The notes beneath the pieces are model-generated. The model made no database searches. It was not told the DNA's origin and worked only from the letters and a program-made list of their open reading frames with translations. 64,000 nt of DNA from Brachynemurus nebulosus (lineage: Eukaryota; Arthropoda; Insecta; Neuroptera; Myrmeleontidae): assembly GCA_035578155.1 (NCBI GenBank), contig JAPWDM010000004.1, forward strand, positions 37,892,803 to 37,956,802, written 5' to 3'. A program made the position numbers and the translations under genes. The number at the start of each line of letters is the position of its first letter. Position 1 is the stretch's first letter. Shown here one piece after another: positions 34,989-45,914 of the stretch.

Positions 34989-36089
34989 AATCACTCTAAA
35001 TACAATAACAATTGTAACATATAATGAAATGTATAAATAGGAAATTATATAGAATTCCAAAATGAAAACAAAATAGACACCTGAGCGAAGTCAGGATTGT
35101 AAAAAAAAATATTGTAACACTTCATGAACCTTTAGCACGAGATTGCAAGGTCAATGCTAGTGTCTGTCTGAAAGTACAGTAGAAATACTTGTTATGTAAG
35201 TACCTATTTCAGTCAAAATATACGTATCTAAACAAATGATTAATTTGAGATATGGTTAGGTCATATTTATTACACCTTTTAAAGGTAAAATCATTCTGTT
35301 TATTTCTACATTTTAGTAACGACGTGTTCTATTACGTGTATCACTCTCTGAGTACATCATCTTAGATTAGTTATTTCTTAAGTAATTGTTCTGATGTTTT
35401 GAATTTGATATACCCTTCGCCATATTGATACTTGTGTAATGCTATATGGTAATATTTACAAATAGTATATTTGTAAAATAATTTAAATAAAATGAAAATA
35501 ACAAAGAGCAGTGAGAGCTCATATATGTATATAATATTTTTAGGGATAATAATATTAATAATTTTATTATAATAACCATAATATATTATATAATGTGATT
35601 TTGTTCCTGAGACTACTAAAGTACATTTTTCCCGCTTCAATTTCCACGGGCATTTTACGTTTATTTTTATTTTTATGTTTTCGTATCAGATGAACACAAG
35701 CTCTAAAATCATATTAACCAGTTCCTTACTTTTTTACCATAGCCATATTTAAATCACCATAAGTCCCTCAATTCTTTTATGTTTTTGAAACTTCAATAGA
35801 TGGTAAAAAAATGTTAATAGTTTTTTTTTTTACTAAGCCCTAACTTAAGCTGAAATTATCGCACTCTAGACTAGGATACCTTCTTAAAATTATTTTTGTT
35901 TTAAATAATATTATTGTTGCTAATAAAAAATTTTTTTTGGTGAAAAATAAATTTTTTTGTTAAAATCTTGCAAAAATCATCAACGAACTGTATTGTCACT
36001 ACAATGTACGTTTATTTTATGAAAAAAAAAATATGAAAACAATATCTCGATGTCGCAGCATCTGCATAACATAGCGAATTTCCAAACAT
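34989..36089. other. AT-rich non-coding stretch
   Basis: No feature recognised. Confidence 0.45.
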
Positions 36090-36265
36090 TGGGCACTGGC
36101 GGATCTCATCTAAGACCTGTACCCATTTAAAATAGTTTAGATTTAGTTTTGGTATTTTTGGAACCCAAGAACCCGAACGGACTTTGTGCAGGATAGTTGT
36201 ATCAGGATAGATCCATCTAAAATAATTTAGTTCTCTAGCAGTAAGAAAATTTTAAGAATCGGTAC

Positions 36266-36338
<73 letters not shown>

Positions 36339-38031
36339 CTTTCTAACAGTAAAAGTATTTTCGAAACCCGTTGTGTCGCACTCTACGCCACATTTGCATC
36401 CGCAGGACCGTTGTGGATCTCAGATAACACAACCTGTACCTATCTAAAATAGTTTACCTCTGTTATAGTGAAAAAATTTTCAAAATCGGTCAGTTATTTT
36501 ATTTTTGACACTTTTGGGTTCCACTGACGCTGTCGGAGCTTACATAACCTACTCTATATCGATCTAAAATAGTTTAGCTCTCTAAGAGAGAAAAAATTTT
36601 CAAAATCGGTCGGTTAGTTAATTTTTGGCTTATAAGTTAGTTTATAATTACCATAGCTCTGTCTCAAGTTGAAAAATTAAAATTAAGCACATTTTTTAAA
36701 CTCATGTAATATTCTTTTATATTTATTTGATATTTTTTTTTATTGAATTTTAAATAAAAAATAAATTGAAATTTATGTTATCATATAATATTATTAAATA
36801 TAAAACAAAATAACATGTTGTACGCACCGAAATAAACTTTAAATGGATCGATTTTGAAAATTTTTTCACCAATAATTATTAATATTTGAAAGTTAAACAA
36901 TTTTAGATGGATTTAAGGTATCTTATGTGTGATCTGTCAAGGTTTTGGGGACCTAAAAACGCCAAAAATTAATTACCCAATCGATTCTGAAAATTTTTTC
37001 AGCGTTAGTAAGTTCAAATATTTGAATTAATTAAGTAATTAAAGGATGTCCGCAAGAACCTTACGGACTGCAATAAGTTATGTGAGATCCCTAGGACCCC
37101 TTTCTTACTGTTACCCAAAAGTGACAAAAATAAACTAACCGACCGATTTTGAAACTTCTCCCACTGTTAGGGAGCTAAGCTATTTTAGATAGATATAAAT
37201 TATGTTATGTAGGGTCCGCTAGGGTCCATAGGATCCAAAAGTGGTAAAAATAAACTAACCGACTGATTTTGAAAATTTTCTCACTGTTTGAGAACTAAAC
37301 TATTTTAGATAGATACAAATTACGTTATGTCAGATCCGCCAGGGGACTCAAAAGTGTCAAAAATGATGTGAGTGACAGATTTTGAAAATTTTTTCACTGT
37401 TACAGAGATAAATAATTTTAGAAGGATATAGCTTATATGTTGTATGAGGTCAGCAAGGGTCCTGGGATCTTAAAAGCGCGAAATAAACTAACCGACCGAT
37501 TCTGAAAATTTTTTACTCTTAGAGAGCTAAACTGTTTTAGATAGATATAGATTACGTTATGTAAGGTCTGCTAGGGTCCATAGAACCCAAAATTGTCAAA
37601 ACTAAAATACCGACCGATTTTGAAAATTTTTTCACTGTTAGAGAACTTAATATTATTTTAGATAGATATAGACTACGTTATGAAAGATCCGTCAGGGTCT
37701 ATGGGACCCAAATGTGTCAAAAAGGAAATAAGTGACCGATTTTGAAAATTTTTTCACTGCTACAGAGGTAAACTATTTTAGATGGATATAGCTTACATAT
37801 ATGTTGTATAAGGTCGGCCAGGGTCCTGGAATCTTAAAAGCGCCAAAAATAAAATAACCGACCGATTTTGAATATTTTTTCAATGTTAGAGAGCTAAACT
37901 ATTTTAGATAGATATAGATTAGGTTATGTAAGGTCCGACAGCGTCAGTGGGACCCAAAAGAGTGAAAAATAAAATAAATGACTGATTTTGAAAATTTTTT
38001 CACTATTACAAAGGTAAACTATTTTAGATTG
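36090..38031. repeat. ~120-bp satellite array, two blocks in opposite orientation
   Basis: Four to five units in plus orientation (36090-36640) are followed, after a 200-bp AT-rich centre, by ten units in minus orientation (36840-38031). The minus anchor CGATTTTGAAAATTTTTTCA occurs near 36846, 36979, 37139, 37259, 37374, 37492, 37611, 37732, 37858 and 37978, so the period is about 120 bp after the first two. One plus unit carries a (TA)n expansion at 36266-36335. The monomer is the same as at 25480-25830. Confidence 0.85.
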
Positions 38032-38036
38032 TGTTA

Positions 38037-38230
38037 TGCTTAGTGTACACATGCAAGTCACTTGCGGAAGTTTTTGCAGACACTACTTGCACAGACGTGT
38101 CCACATGTTTTATACTTTCTGCAAGTTTTCTTTCGCAAGTTACTCTATGAAAGAACTTGCGATCACGTATAAATATACTTCATATTATCTGCAAGTTTTC
38201 GGTCGATAGTACCTGCGCACTTTCTCGATG
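38037..38230 (+). repeat. Half-element with ACTTGC motif cluster
   Basis: After TTA the sequence reads GTGTACACATGCAAGTCACT and then contains about eight copies of ACTTGC or GCAAGT. The arrangement resembles one end of the PIF-like elements at 31553 and 3987, where a short motif is repeated beside a TIR. No inverted right end was found nearby. Confidence 0.4.
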
Positions 38231-38861
38231 TACATATATTTTTTTTTATTCACAAATGATTTTTAATTTTCTCAAAGCCGTGCTTTTGTATATGTACTCA
38301 TCTCAACACTTCATCGTGAAGGGTTGTAATTTTTATATTAAATTTTTGGGTTTTTCCAAAAAATATTTTAAATTCAACTTTTTTGCTAATAATAAGGAAC
38401 TAAAAATAAGAAAAAAAATTGTGTTTCATAAATCACAAATAACCTGCACATAATAGATATGAATAGGTGATAAGGAGAGGTGTTTTATTACCTTTATTAC
38501 CTACCTAAATTACCTTAAACAATTTGTTCATTCATTTCAATCATATTTATTTCAATATTTATTGTGATATTTAACCTTTGTATTTCATTGTATGCCGGCA
38601 TATATAAATCAATAGGTGTATAGTTGGAAATTCAAAAATTTTTTTTTTCAATTATTGATATTTAGTTTTCTCACCATATTTTGGATTTTCCAAAAATATT
38701 TTGTCTAATTTAAATCAGTTTAGTATTTAAACCAGTGGTTCCCTTCCAGTGTTGCGCGGAACACTATAATTCCACCTATATTTCTTGATTAAAAAAGTGT
38801 TTTACAGTATTGAAAAGATTAGTAACCAATGACTTAGGCCAATGATTTCCAAAGTGGAGCG
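38231..38861. other. AT-rich non-coding stretch
   Basis: A 98-codon frame at 38157-38453 shows no domain and low-complexity composition. Nothing else is recognised. Confidence 0.4.
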
Positions 38862-38934
38862 CACGTAGTTTTAGCAAATTTTCAGAATGGAATTCAGCTA
38901 TTACAGCCATTGTCATGGCGCGACTTGAGCCCGG
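38862..38934 (-). repeat. Left flank of the TA nest, dispersed repeat
   Basis: On the minus strand this reads CCGGGCTCAAG, then about 25 bp, then GTAATAGCTGAATTCC and a TTTGCTAA block. It is an inverted copy of the sequence at 63347-63410 on the other side of the nest. A third relative is at 28725-28800. Confidence 0.65.

Positions 38935-38937
<3 letters not shown>

Positions 38938-39031
<94 letters not shown>
38938..39031. repeat. (TA)n microsatellite, left part of the split tract
   Basis: About 45 TA units with one TG interruption near the right end, ending where the TIR element at 39032 begins. Confidence 0.95.
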
Positions 39032-39138
39032 GGGGAAAGTTGTACAAAATGGGGACACTAACATATTTTTGGTCATAAAAAGTAAACTTAAGCACAAATC
39101 AGAAACAAATGTAGCCAAAATCCTTCAGTAGTTATTCA

Positions 39139-39140
<2 letters not shown>

Positions 39141-39169
<29 letters not shown>
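39141..39169 (-). repeat. LINE 3' (TAA)n tail
   Basis: About nine TTA units on the plus strand adjoin the left copy of the 17-bp duplication. Read on the minus strand they are a TAA tail. Confidence 0.85.
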
Positions 39170-39488
39170 GTTTATTTGTTTATAATCAATTACATGATTG
39201 TAACAAAGAGGTTCCGTTGCGGATTTTGAACAATACAAAATAAATTTAAAATACCAAATATTAAAAATACAAATTTCAGTTTACAAAAATTAAGATACAC
39301 AAAAAAGAAAAAAAAAGAAACAAGATAAAACAGCATAACAGTAAATGTACTCCATAATTATAACAATATAAATATAACAATAAATATATATATAACAATA
39401 ATGAATTAGTAAATTAATAATAATAACAGAACTACAAAGAATTTAACTGATACTCTGTCCAGTATGTGAAACTGAATACTAATAAACA

Positions 39489-39562
39489 ATTTTTTTTTTT
39501 TTTTTTTTTTAACAACTTTTATTATTTTTCTTTTTTTTTTATTTTTTTTTTTTTTTTTATAC
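39489..39562. repeat. Poly-T tracts in LINE 3' UTR
   Basis: Runs of up to about 20 T, interrupted by short AT-rich pieces. They read as A-runs on the LINE sense strand. Confidence 0.8.
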
Positions 39563-39797
39563 CAGATAAATAACAAAACAAATATAGAAAAACGATAAAA
39601 GTTTCAAAAATTCTAAAATTTCTGTTTTGCAATTTAAAGATAAATAATTAAGTATCAATTTAGTTAGTTATATCCTTTTTTTTTTCCTTTTCTCAAGTTA
39701 TACCAGAAATTTTTCCAAACATATAAAGTAAATTAAGAAAATAAATAAAACTGATATAGTTATGCCTGGCATATGCCGTGTTGAAGCACAGTCTCAA

Positions 39798-42299
39798 TTA
39801 AATGTTGAGAGCGAAACTTCTCAGTCTCAAAGCGGAAACTGTGTATTTAAAAACATTATCCCTTTGTTTAGTTGACGTTATATTCAATATATTTACGAGT
39901 ATTTCTATTTCATTTAAATGTTTATAATTTTGTAGATATTCGCCTAGAAAATAATCTCTGTACGGTTGATAGAACGGACATTTAAGTAAAAAATGACTGA
40001 TATCGTCAAGTTCATTTGCATTACATATTGAACAAATATCTTTGCAATTAAAAACATGTTTGTTACCATTAACGTACATTCGCAAATGATAACAGTTACC
40101 AGTCCTAAGTTGACTAATCACTCTATGCTTAATAATATTACCGTGAATGCTGAGGTGATCAAGACCATTTATATTAACCTCAACTAAACTTTTGTAGATG
40201 GGGTTATAATGTGACTTCTCTAGGCATTCCAAATCCCTTACGTGCATTAAATCAGTATAACGTTTAACAGCTTCATTTACTTGAGTTCTAGTTGCCACAC
40301 TGTTCCTATGGTCCAGCAAAAATTCCATTTCCACAGTATTTAACAATGATTTTAACTGTGAATACCAATTGCATTCGGTTTTATTAAGTAATGATGAATC
40401 AAGATCACAGAGCCTGTGATAGCATTTAGAGATAAGTCTTGTCTCAGCCACTTGCGTTAAATGCAGCCAGTAAGAAATCATTTTTTTAAATATTTTAATA
40501 GAATAATGCTGACGACCACTTTCTAGTCGTACCATAAAATTCGGTGTTGATTTAGCCAAGTATAACATTGTCTTGATAAATTTAATTTGAACACTTTCAA
40601 TTTTTTCAAAGTAATTAAATGACCAAATTTCAGCTCCATACAACAAGGTTGCTCCAGCAACAGCATCAAATAAATACATCTTTGAAGACCAGGAATCTGA
40701 TTTGGTTACACGTAATGATCGTTCTACTTGACTGCATGCAAAATTAGCCTTTTTAACAGCAAGATCTGCAGCCTGCAGATATTTAGTTGTTGCACTAAAA
40801 TTAATACCCAAATACGTGTATTGCTGGCATACTTCAATGGTCTGACAACCATATGTAAAAATTGGTAATTTTGTGCATTTTGGCGACTTACGAAATACAA
40901 CAATTTTCGTTTTGCTTGTGTTAACTATGAGCCCGTTATTGCTGCTATATATTTTTAAGTGGTTTAGTTTACGTTGTACATCGGCAGCCGAATAACCAAA
41001 CAAAATGATATCATCGGCGTACCCTAAGAGCATGATGTCTGTGGTATGGTCAAGATCAACACCTCTGAAACCAGCATTTCGGAATGATTCCTCCAAGTCT
41101 GATATATATAGATTAAACAAAAGAGGTGAAAGCGTTTCTCCTTGTAGAATTCCCGAAGTTATATTAATTGGATTTGATAATTTACCACCAATTTTAATCT
41201 TTGTAGTTGCTTTTTCATAAATATTTTGTACAATTCTAGTTGCTTTGCAGTATAGTCCCACATCATAAAGTTTTTTCCATAGCAAATTTTGGTCTAAGGA
41301 GTCAAACGCCTTTTTAAAATCAATAAATATCGCAAACACTTTATTATTTTTTATATGAATTTGTGTAGTTAAAAGAGTATTTACGATGAAGATATTATCG
41401 ATACAGCTGCGTCTCATCCGAAAACCATTTTGCCACTCAGGTATTAAGTTATTTTCCTCGACCCAAGTCAACATTCTATTATTGATAATTGACGTAAATA
41501 TTTTTAATAATGTATTTGCTAGAGCAATAGGCCTGTAGTTCGCAAGATTATTTTTGTCACCACTTTTATGTATTAAGATAGTTTGCATTTCACACCATTT
41601 TACTGGGACATTCTCTGTCGACATTATTGTATTAAATAGGTTTAAAATGTAATGAACCCAATTTGGAGGTAAATATTTGTAAAATTCATTTGCAATCTTA
41701 TCCATACCTGGTGATTTTTTTAGCTTACAATTGTGTAATGCGAAATTGATTTCCTCAATATTTATATCAGTGTCTAGGAAGGGGTGATCCACACTGTAGA
41801 ACTGGACGAGAGATTTAGGGGATTCATCTTCATACATTGATTTATAAAACACTTCGCAGTCAGTTATTTCCAAGTCAGTACTCTCAGTCGCACTTCGCCT
41901 TGTTGATCTAATTATTTTCCAGAATTCGGTATTATTTTTTGTATTCGACAGCTTTTCAAGTATTTCCTTCTGATAGTCATATTTAACCTTTCGGATAGCT
42001 TTTCTATAGTTATTTCTATGTAAGATATAATCATTTACGTAGGAGTGTTCAAAATTGTTCTTACGTGCCATTTTGTAGGTTAGCATAGTTTGCTTTTTCA
42101 ACAAGTACAAATCATTTGAAAACCATGGCTTGTTACTTTTTTGAAAATTATTAACTTTATACACACGTTCAGAAACCATACATGAGTGTTCAGCAGCATT
42201 CATTATACTCATCAGTAAATTTTGGTATAATTGGTCGACTTGTTCAGAGTTATAATAAATATTGTCGCTGAGTGACATACAGGCAGCATATGTACGCAT
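39798..42299 (-). CDS. LINE ORF2, reverse transcriptase part
   Basis: This 833-codon frame carries the LINE reverse transcriptase. Motifs in order are SPGMDKIANEFYKYL (about 196), LANYRPIAL (252), NGFRMRRSC (291), FIDFKKAFDSLD (325), GILQGETLSPLLFN (383) and the active-site LGYADDIILF (425-434). Near the C-terminus a CCHC-like zinc motif CSICNANELDDISHFLLKCP (about 755-775) is followed by YRDYF, as in many LINE ORF2 proteins. The open frame extends upstream of the first ATG to the A11 run, where it would join the endonuclease. All catalytic residues are present. The enzyme performs target-primed reverse transcription in the nucleus. Confidence 0.9.
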   Translation of the reverse strand: MRTYAACMSLSDNIYYNSEQVDQLYQNLLMSIMNAAEHSCMVSERVYKVNNFQKSNKPWFSNDLYLLKKQTMLTYKMARKNNFEHSYVNDYILHRNNYRKAIRKVKYDYQKEILEKLSNTKNNTEFWKIIRSTRRSATESTDLEITDCEVFYKSMYEDESPKSLVQFYSVDHPFLDTDINIEEINFALHNCKLKKSPGMDKIANEFYKYLPPNWVHYILNLFNTIMSTENVPVKWCEMQTILIHKSGDKNNLANYRPIALANTLLKIFTSIINNRMLTWVEENNLIPEWQNGFRMRRSCIDNIFIVNTLLTTQIHIKNNKVFAIFIDFKKAFDSLDQNLLWKKLYDVGLYCKATRIVQNIYEKATTKIKIGGKLSNPINITSGILQGETLSPLLFNLYISDLEESFRNAGFRGVDLDHTTDIMLLGYADDIILFGYSAADVQRKLNHLKIYSSNNGLIVNTSKTKIVVFRKSPKCTKLPIFTYGCQTIEVCQQYTYLGINFSATTKYLQAADLAVKKANFACSQVERSLRVTKSDSWSSKMYLFDAVAGATLLYGAEIWSFNYFEKIESVQIKFIKTMLYLAKSTPNFMVRLESGRQHYSIKIFKKMISYWLHLTQVAETRLISKCYHRLCDLDSSLLNKTECNWYSQLKSLLNTVEMEFLLDHRNSVATRTQVNEAVKRYTDLMHVRDLECLEKSHYNPIYKSLVEVNINGLDHLSIHGNIIKHRVISQLRTGNCYHLRMYVNGNKHVFNCKDICSICNANELDDISHFLLKCPFYQPYRDYFLGEYLQNYKHLNEIEILVNILNITSTKQRDNVFKYTVSALRLRSFALNI

Positions 42300-42316
42300 T
42301 CCATCGTCCGACCACT

Positions 42317-43177
42317 TTATAATTTTTTCCTTCTGAGCGGTTTTTTTTTTTGCGTTATATCTGTAAATGAAACAAAGTGAAAAATATCTACTATACTAAT
42401 ATTACATAAAAAATGTGCAGATTCACCTGATTCGATGACTTCAAAATCCTTAATTAAGTCGAGGTGCGTGCAATGTATCCAGGCTTGATCTATAACACTA
42501 AAACCATTGAATGCCATATATGTCGGATGTGCCAAGCAATCACTTTTTGAGCGACCATTCAATACAATGAAACCATTGGATTCTAACGATTCCACCAGTA
42601 TGCGACCACGTCTATTTACAACTAAGTCCGATGAGTTCCGGCAATGCATTAAATTTGTATTATTGAAGGTTTCTAATATACCCTGATTCAGTTGACCTAT
42701 ACGGGCATTTAGATCTCCCATCAGTATAAAAGTACTGTCATTGTTTTCATTGAGTATTTCGCCTAAGTAATCAGTTAACATTTCTACACAGCATTCCGAA
42801 TCTAATTCAGGTTTTAGATAGACGAGACCAATTACTAAAGACTGTGGTGTTTGCGGACTTTTAATTTTTACAAAAATGTACATATTCGTTACTTCCAATA
42901 TTTGTAATTGATAATTTGCAGACTTTTTGATTATTAGCATTAAGCCACCACTGGGTCGACCTTTAGAATGATCTTTCGTAGCGTTACTGACGATAACGTT
43001 GTGATCATTTAAATAAGCTGGGAGCGTGTTATTTGAGTGCAACAGCCAAGTTTCCGTTAGACCAATTATTGTTGATTGCCGTAGTACAGAGACATATTTC
43101 TCATTTACTTGATATAGATTCTTAAAACCATTAACATTCCAAAATGAAACCTTCAGACTATAACTATCGTTTACCAA
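42317..43177 (-). CDS. LINE ORF2, endonuclease part
   Basis: This frame encodes the apurinic-like endonuclease that nicks the target site. Visible active-site blocks are SFWNVNG (Asn about residue 14), GLTETWLL (Glu 42), LMGDLNARIG (Asp 155, Asn 157), SVIDQAWI (Asp 230) and ESAHFL (His 255). The last block is normally SDH, so its Asp is replaced by Ala. The first codon of the open frame is not ATG; the true start may be further upstream or in a re-initiation context after ORF1. The frame ends at 42317 just after an A11 run (42341-42351 on the plus strand, as T). The reverse transcriptase continues in another frame, so ORF2 is split here by an apparent one-base indel. Confidence 0.8.
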   Translation of the reverse strand: MVNDSYSLKVSFWNVNGFKNLYQVNEKYVSVLRQSTIIGLTETWLLHSNNTLPAYLNDHNVIVSNATKDHSKGRPSGGLMLIIKKSANYQLQILEVTNMYIFVKIKSPQTPQSLVIGLVYLKPELDSECCVEMLTDYLGEILNENNDSTFILMGDLNARIGQLNQGILETFNNTNLMHCRNSSDLVVNRRGRILVESLESNGFIVLNGRSKSDCLAHPTYMAFNGFSVIDQAWIHCTHLDLIKDFEVIESGESAHFLCNISIVDIFHFVSFTDITQKKKPLRRKKL

Positions 43178-43246
43178 ATCTTCTTTTGTAGTTTTTATGT
43201 TGTTAATATTATATGTATTTACTTCCTTGTTACAATCAGCGCATTG

Positions 43247-44110
43247 CTATAATGGTTCCGCAGATACTTTTGAGTTGTTTTGTGAACTATTACTGAAATA
43301 GTTTTCGATAGTAGATGAAGTGCTAGTATGTTTAACTTTGTCAGTTCGTTTTCTTTTTTTTGGTTCTTGTTTTTTGGAAACAGGCATTTTTTCCTCACAA
43401 GGTTCATATAACTCGTATTCCGAATTCGATTCTGAGCCATCAGTTGCATAATTAGGGTACGTAGTATATGAACGGATAATGGATTTAATATGGTCAACGT
43501 CAGTTACGCCGAAATATTCACCGTTAATTAATAATTTATTATAATTTAACCTCACATTTATACCGCGTGTTTTCGCTTCTTTTAAGAGAGGCAATAAGAT
43601 TTTACGTTCTTGCAAAACATCTTTGCTAAAATGTTCAGTAATGTTCATGTTCGCACTGACTAGAGTATTTTTATTTTTAATAACAGTATCACGGATACCT
43701 TCGTTTGCAAATTTTACTAGTAATGTGCCTTTATTCTTGCCTAGTTCATGGATTTCAGTAATCTGATGTTCTTCAAGAGATATGTTAAGTTTAGATTTAA
43801 TAAGTTCAATAATTTTTACACGCACATTATCATTTTCGATATAATCAACTGGCATTCCATGAAACACTAAATTTTTTCTTCTCACATCGCGCATTAGTTG
43901 CTTAATATTATTATCCTGTTTTTTAATAGTATCATTCAGCCGCTGGTTTTCATCCTTGAGCAATTTCATTTCAGTTTTCATCGTTTTAATTTGTTTATTC
44001 ATGTCATTAATACTGTTAGTAAGCTCTTGTATTTTATTATTAGTACTTAATACATTTTCCGAGAGGTTATTAATAGCTGCGGTTAATTTTTCTAGTTTTT
44101 CTATATCCAT
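43247..44110 (-). CDS. LINE ORF1 (coiled-coil nucleic-acid-binding protein)
   Basis: I start this at the Met at 44110 (MDIEKLEKLTAAINN), because the 14 codons upstream in frame encode a hydrophobic, low-complexity leader with no support. Residues 1-90 form a heptad-like coiled coil rich in N, K, E and L. A more globular part follows from NLVFHGMPVDY, reminiscent of the RRM-like centre of L1-type ORF1 proteins, then a basic C-terminal tail with KKQEPKKRKRTDK. ORF1 proteins of this type trimerise through the coiled coil and coat the LINE RNA. About 288 residues is within the normal range. There are no CCHC knuckles. The frame is open throughout. The stop lies 70 bp upstream of the endonuclease frame. 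Confidence 0.75.
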   Translation of the reverse strand: MDIEKLEKLTAAINNLSENVLSTNNKIQELTNSINDMNKQIKTMKTEMKLLKDENQRLNDTIKKQDNNIKQLMRDVRRKNLVFHGMPVDYIENDNVRVKIIELIKSKLNISLEEHQITEIHELGKNKGTLLVKFANEGIRDTVIKNKNTLVSANMNITEHFSKDVLQERKILLPLLKEAKTRGINVRLNYNKLLINGEYFGVTDVDHIKSIIRSYTTYPNYATDGSESNSEYELYEPCEEKMPVSKKQEPKKRKRTDKVKHTSTSSTIENYFSNSSQNNSKVSAEPL

Positions 44111-45458
44111 TTTACACTTTAATAAATAAATATATATAAATATGATGCACAATAAAGTTTGTTATATTATTTTATTAAATTTAATTTTATTACTATTTTT
44201 GTTTTGTATTGATAATATTAATATTATTGCTAATGACAATCAAAAATTAAATCATGTAATTGTAATGTAACTGACGCAGACAGAAGAACACATTTATTAC
44301 ACTATAATAATATTACTTATTGTTGATTTTATAATTATATAACAAGCCCATTCAAATAAAATACATAGATTGTAACCTCAGTTAATTAATACAGATTTTT
44401 ATTCACATAATTTTTTTTTATTTTTCACAACTTTTAGTAATTAATTCTTTCAGTTATCGTAAATTTTTACAAAGTATTTAATTAGAAAGTTGCAACACAA
44501 TTTAAATATGAATTTTTACCCAAAATTTTACAAAACATTTAACAGCAAATTTTCTAACATGTTATTCACAACGCCATCACAACGGAACTCACAAGTAGTT
44601 ATTCAGTTATGATATAATATGGAGATCTGTTAGAAAAGCTACATATTACGACAATTATTAGAACAAATATGCTATGTGTGAAAAGACCCCGTTTTATACA
44701 GCTATTCGGGTAAAATGGGGTAGACGTAAGAATTAGTAAAAAAGTTATACTTATTGTTATTCTTTCCTTACTTTTAATTTCTTTGACGATGATGTTAACG
44801 CTACTTCCGTCGCCCGTGATGTATTCTTTAGGGATACATTTTAGTCTAAACTGGATAATCGGTTCTTTTTGGTTCTCTTATTTCTGCTTCTTTTACATAT
44901 GTCATTTTCAAGTTAACCGTCAAGGTTACATCTTTTTTCAGAATCTAAGCCAGCAAATTTTTGTATAAAAAACTTCTTTTTTTTGTTTTATTATTTCTTT
45001 CACTTATCTTCATTATGTCCTTCTCTAATTCGTGTTTCGTACAAAAAGGGGACGTCCCTATTTTGTACAACAGTGGATGTCCCCATTTCACCCGACTATG
45101 TAGTTCATAATAAAAACATGGCGTCTGTTGTTCAGAGAGCAGGTAGCTTGGAAATTAAAGTATTAAAATAACCCTAAAAAATTGTAAAATTTAGTAATGT
45201 ACTTACCAATTCAAATACTTCAACCATTTACATGTTAAAATGTACAGAAAAAACTATTAAAATCGTAAAAGTTTACTTAAAAAACTTTTAAAAAAATTTG
45301 TGGCGCGTACAACAATCAGTTTAGGTAACCACTAAATTCAAACTGCCATAATAGTGACCTAGCATTGTTGTTCAACACCATGTTACTGTTAGCAGCTTTT
45401 ATCAGGGAGAAATAACATGTCCCCATTTGACCCGACGTCCCCGTTTTGTACAACTCTC

Positions 45459-45461
<3 letters not shown>

Positions 45462-45524
<63 letters not shown>
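45462..45524. repeat. (TA)n microsatellite between TIR element and errantivirus A
   Basis: About 30 TA units. The last four bases ATAT serve as the left target duplication of errantivirus A. Confidence 0.95.
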
Positions 45525-45529
<5 letters not shown>

Positions 45530-45902
45530 TGTTTTTGATTCAAAAAATGTAATTAAAAAATAAAACTTTATTTTAATGATCTCCTTTACAAATACCGTTA
45601 TTACAAGATATAAACGAAAAGTCTTGAACAAACGAATAAGTCGATCGTATTTATACAATTTTGAAAGGATGCACGTGTTTTATTCGTTTGTTCAATTCAG
45701 CAGAATTATCTATAAGATTTCCTTGTTTGGTGTGAAAATATCTGATTTTACAATTACATGAAATTACAGGAAATGAATATTATACTTTTTGATGTACAAT
45801 AGTTTGATGAGAAAATGCTGAATATTGATTTTACATAAAATATAGAAAATGAAATAGAATCTATTTAATTTATTTAATTCTTAATAAATCGAATCCATAA
45901 CT
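45525..45902 (-). repeat. 3' LTR of errantivirus A
   Basis: On the minus strand it starts AGTTATGGATTCGAT and ends AAAACATATTT. An AATAAA lies on the minus strand at 45567-45572, a possible polyadenylation signal. The two LTRs differ at about 45720 and in the GAAATAGAATC/GAAATAGGATC stretch, as judged by eye. Confidence 0.92.
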
Positions 45903-45914
45903 CCTCCCCTCTTA
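45903..45914 (-). promoter_or_regulatory. Polypurine tract of errantivirus A
   Basis: The minus strand reads AAGAGGGGAGG immediately before the 3' LTR, the expected plus-strand primer site. Confidence 0.85.

Larger units (their letters stand above)
39144..44593 (-). mobile_element. Non-LTR retrotransposon (LINE), near full length
   Basis: The element is bounded by a perfect 17-bp duplication AGTAGTTATTCAGTTAT (39127-39143 and 44594-44610). On the minus strand it has about 440 bp of 5' leader, a coiled-coil ORF1, an APE-type endonuclease, a reverse transcriptase with a C-terminal zinc motif, about 650 bp of 3' UTR with A-rich runs, and a (TAA)n tail at 39141-39169. Two-ORF layout with apurinic-type endonuclease and a TAA tail suggests the I/Jockey/CR1 part of the LINE tree. 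The clade cannot be fixed by eye. Confidence 0.9.
39032..45461. mobile_element. GGGGAAAG-type TIR transposon hosting a LINE
   Basis: The left end GGGGAAAGTTGTACAAAATG and inverted right end GGGGAGAGTTGTACAAAACG are flanked by TA within a (TA)n tract. The remains of the element are 39032-39143 and 44611-45461, about 960 bp in total. The motif GTCCCCATTTGACCCGAC recurs internally at about 45073-45092 and 45419-45436. It is split by the LINE at 39144-44593. There is no transposase. Similar GGGGARA ends and the TA duplication link it to 10087-12286. Confidence 0.7.
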
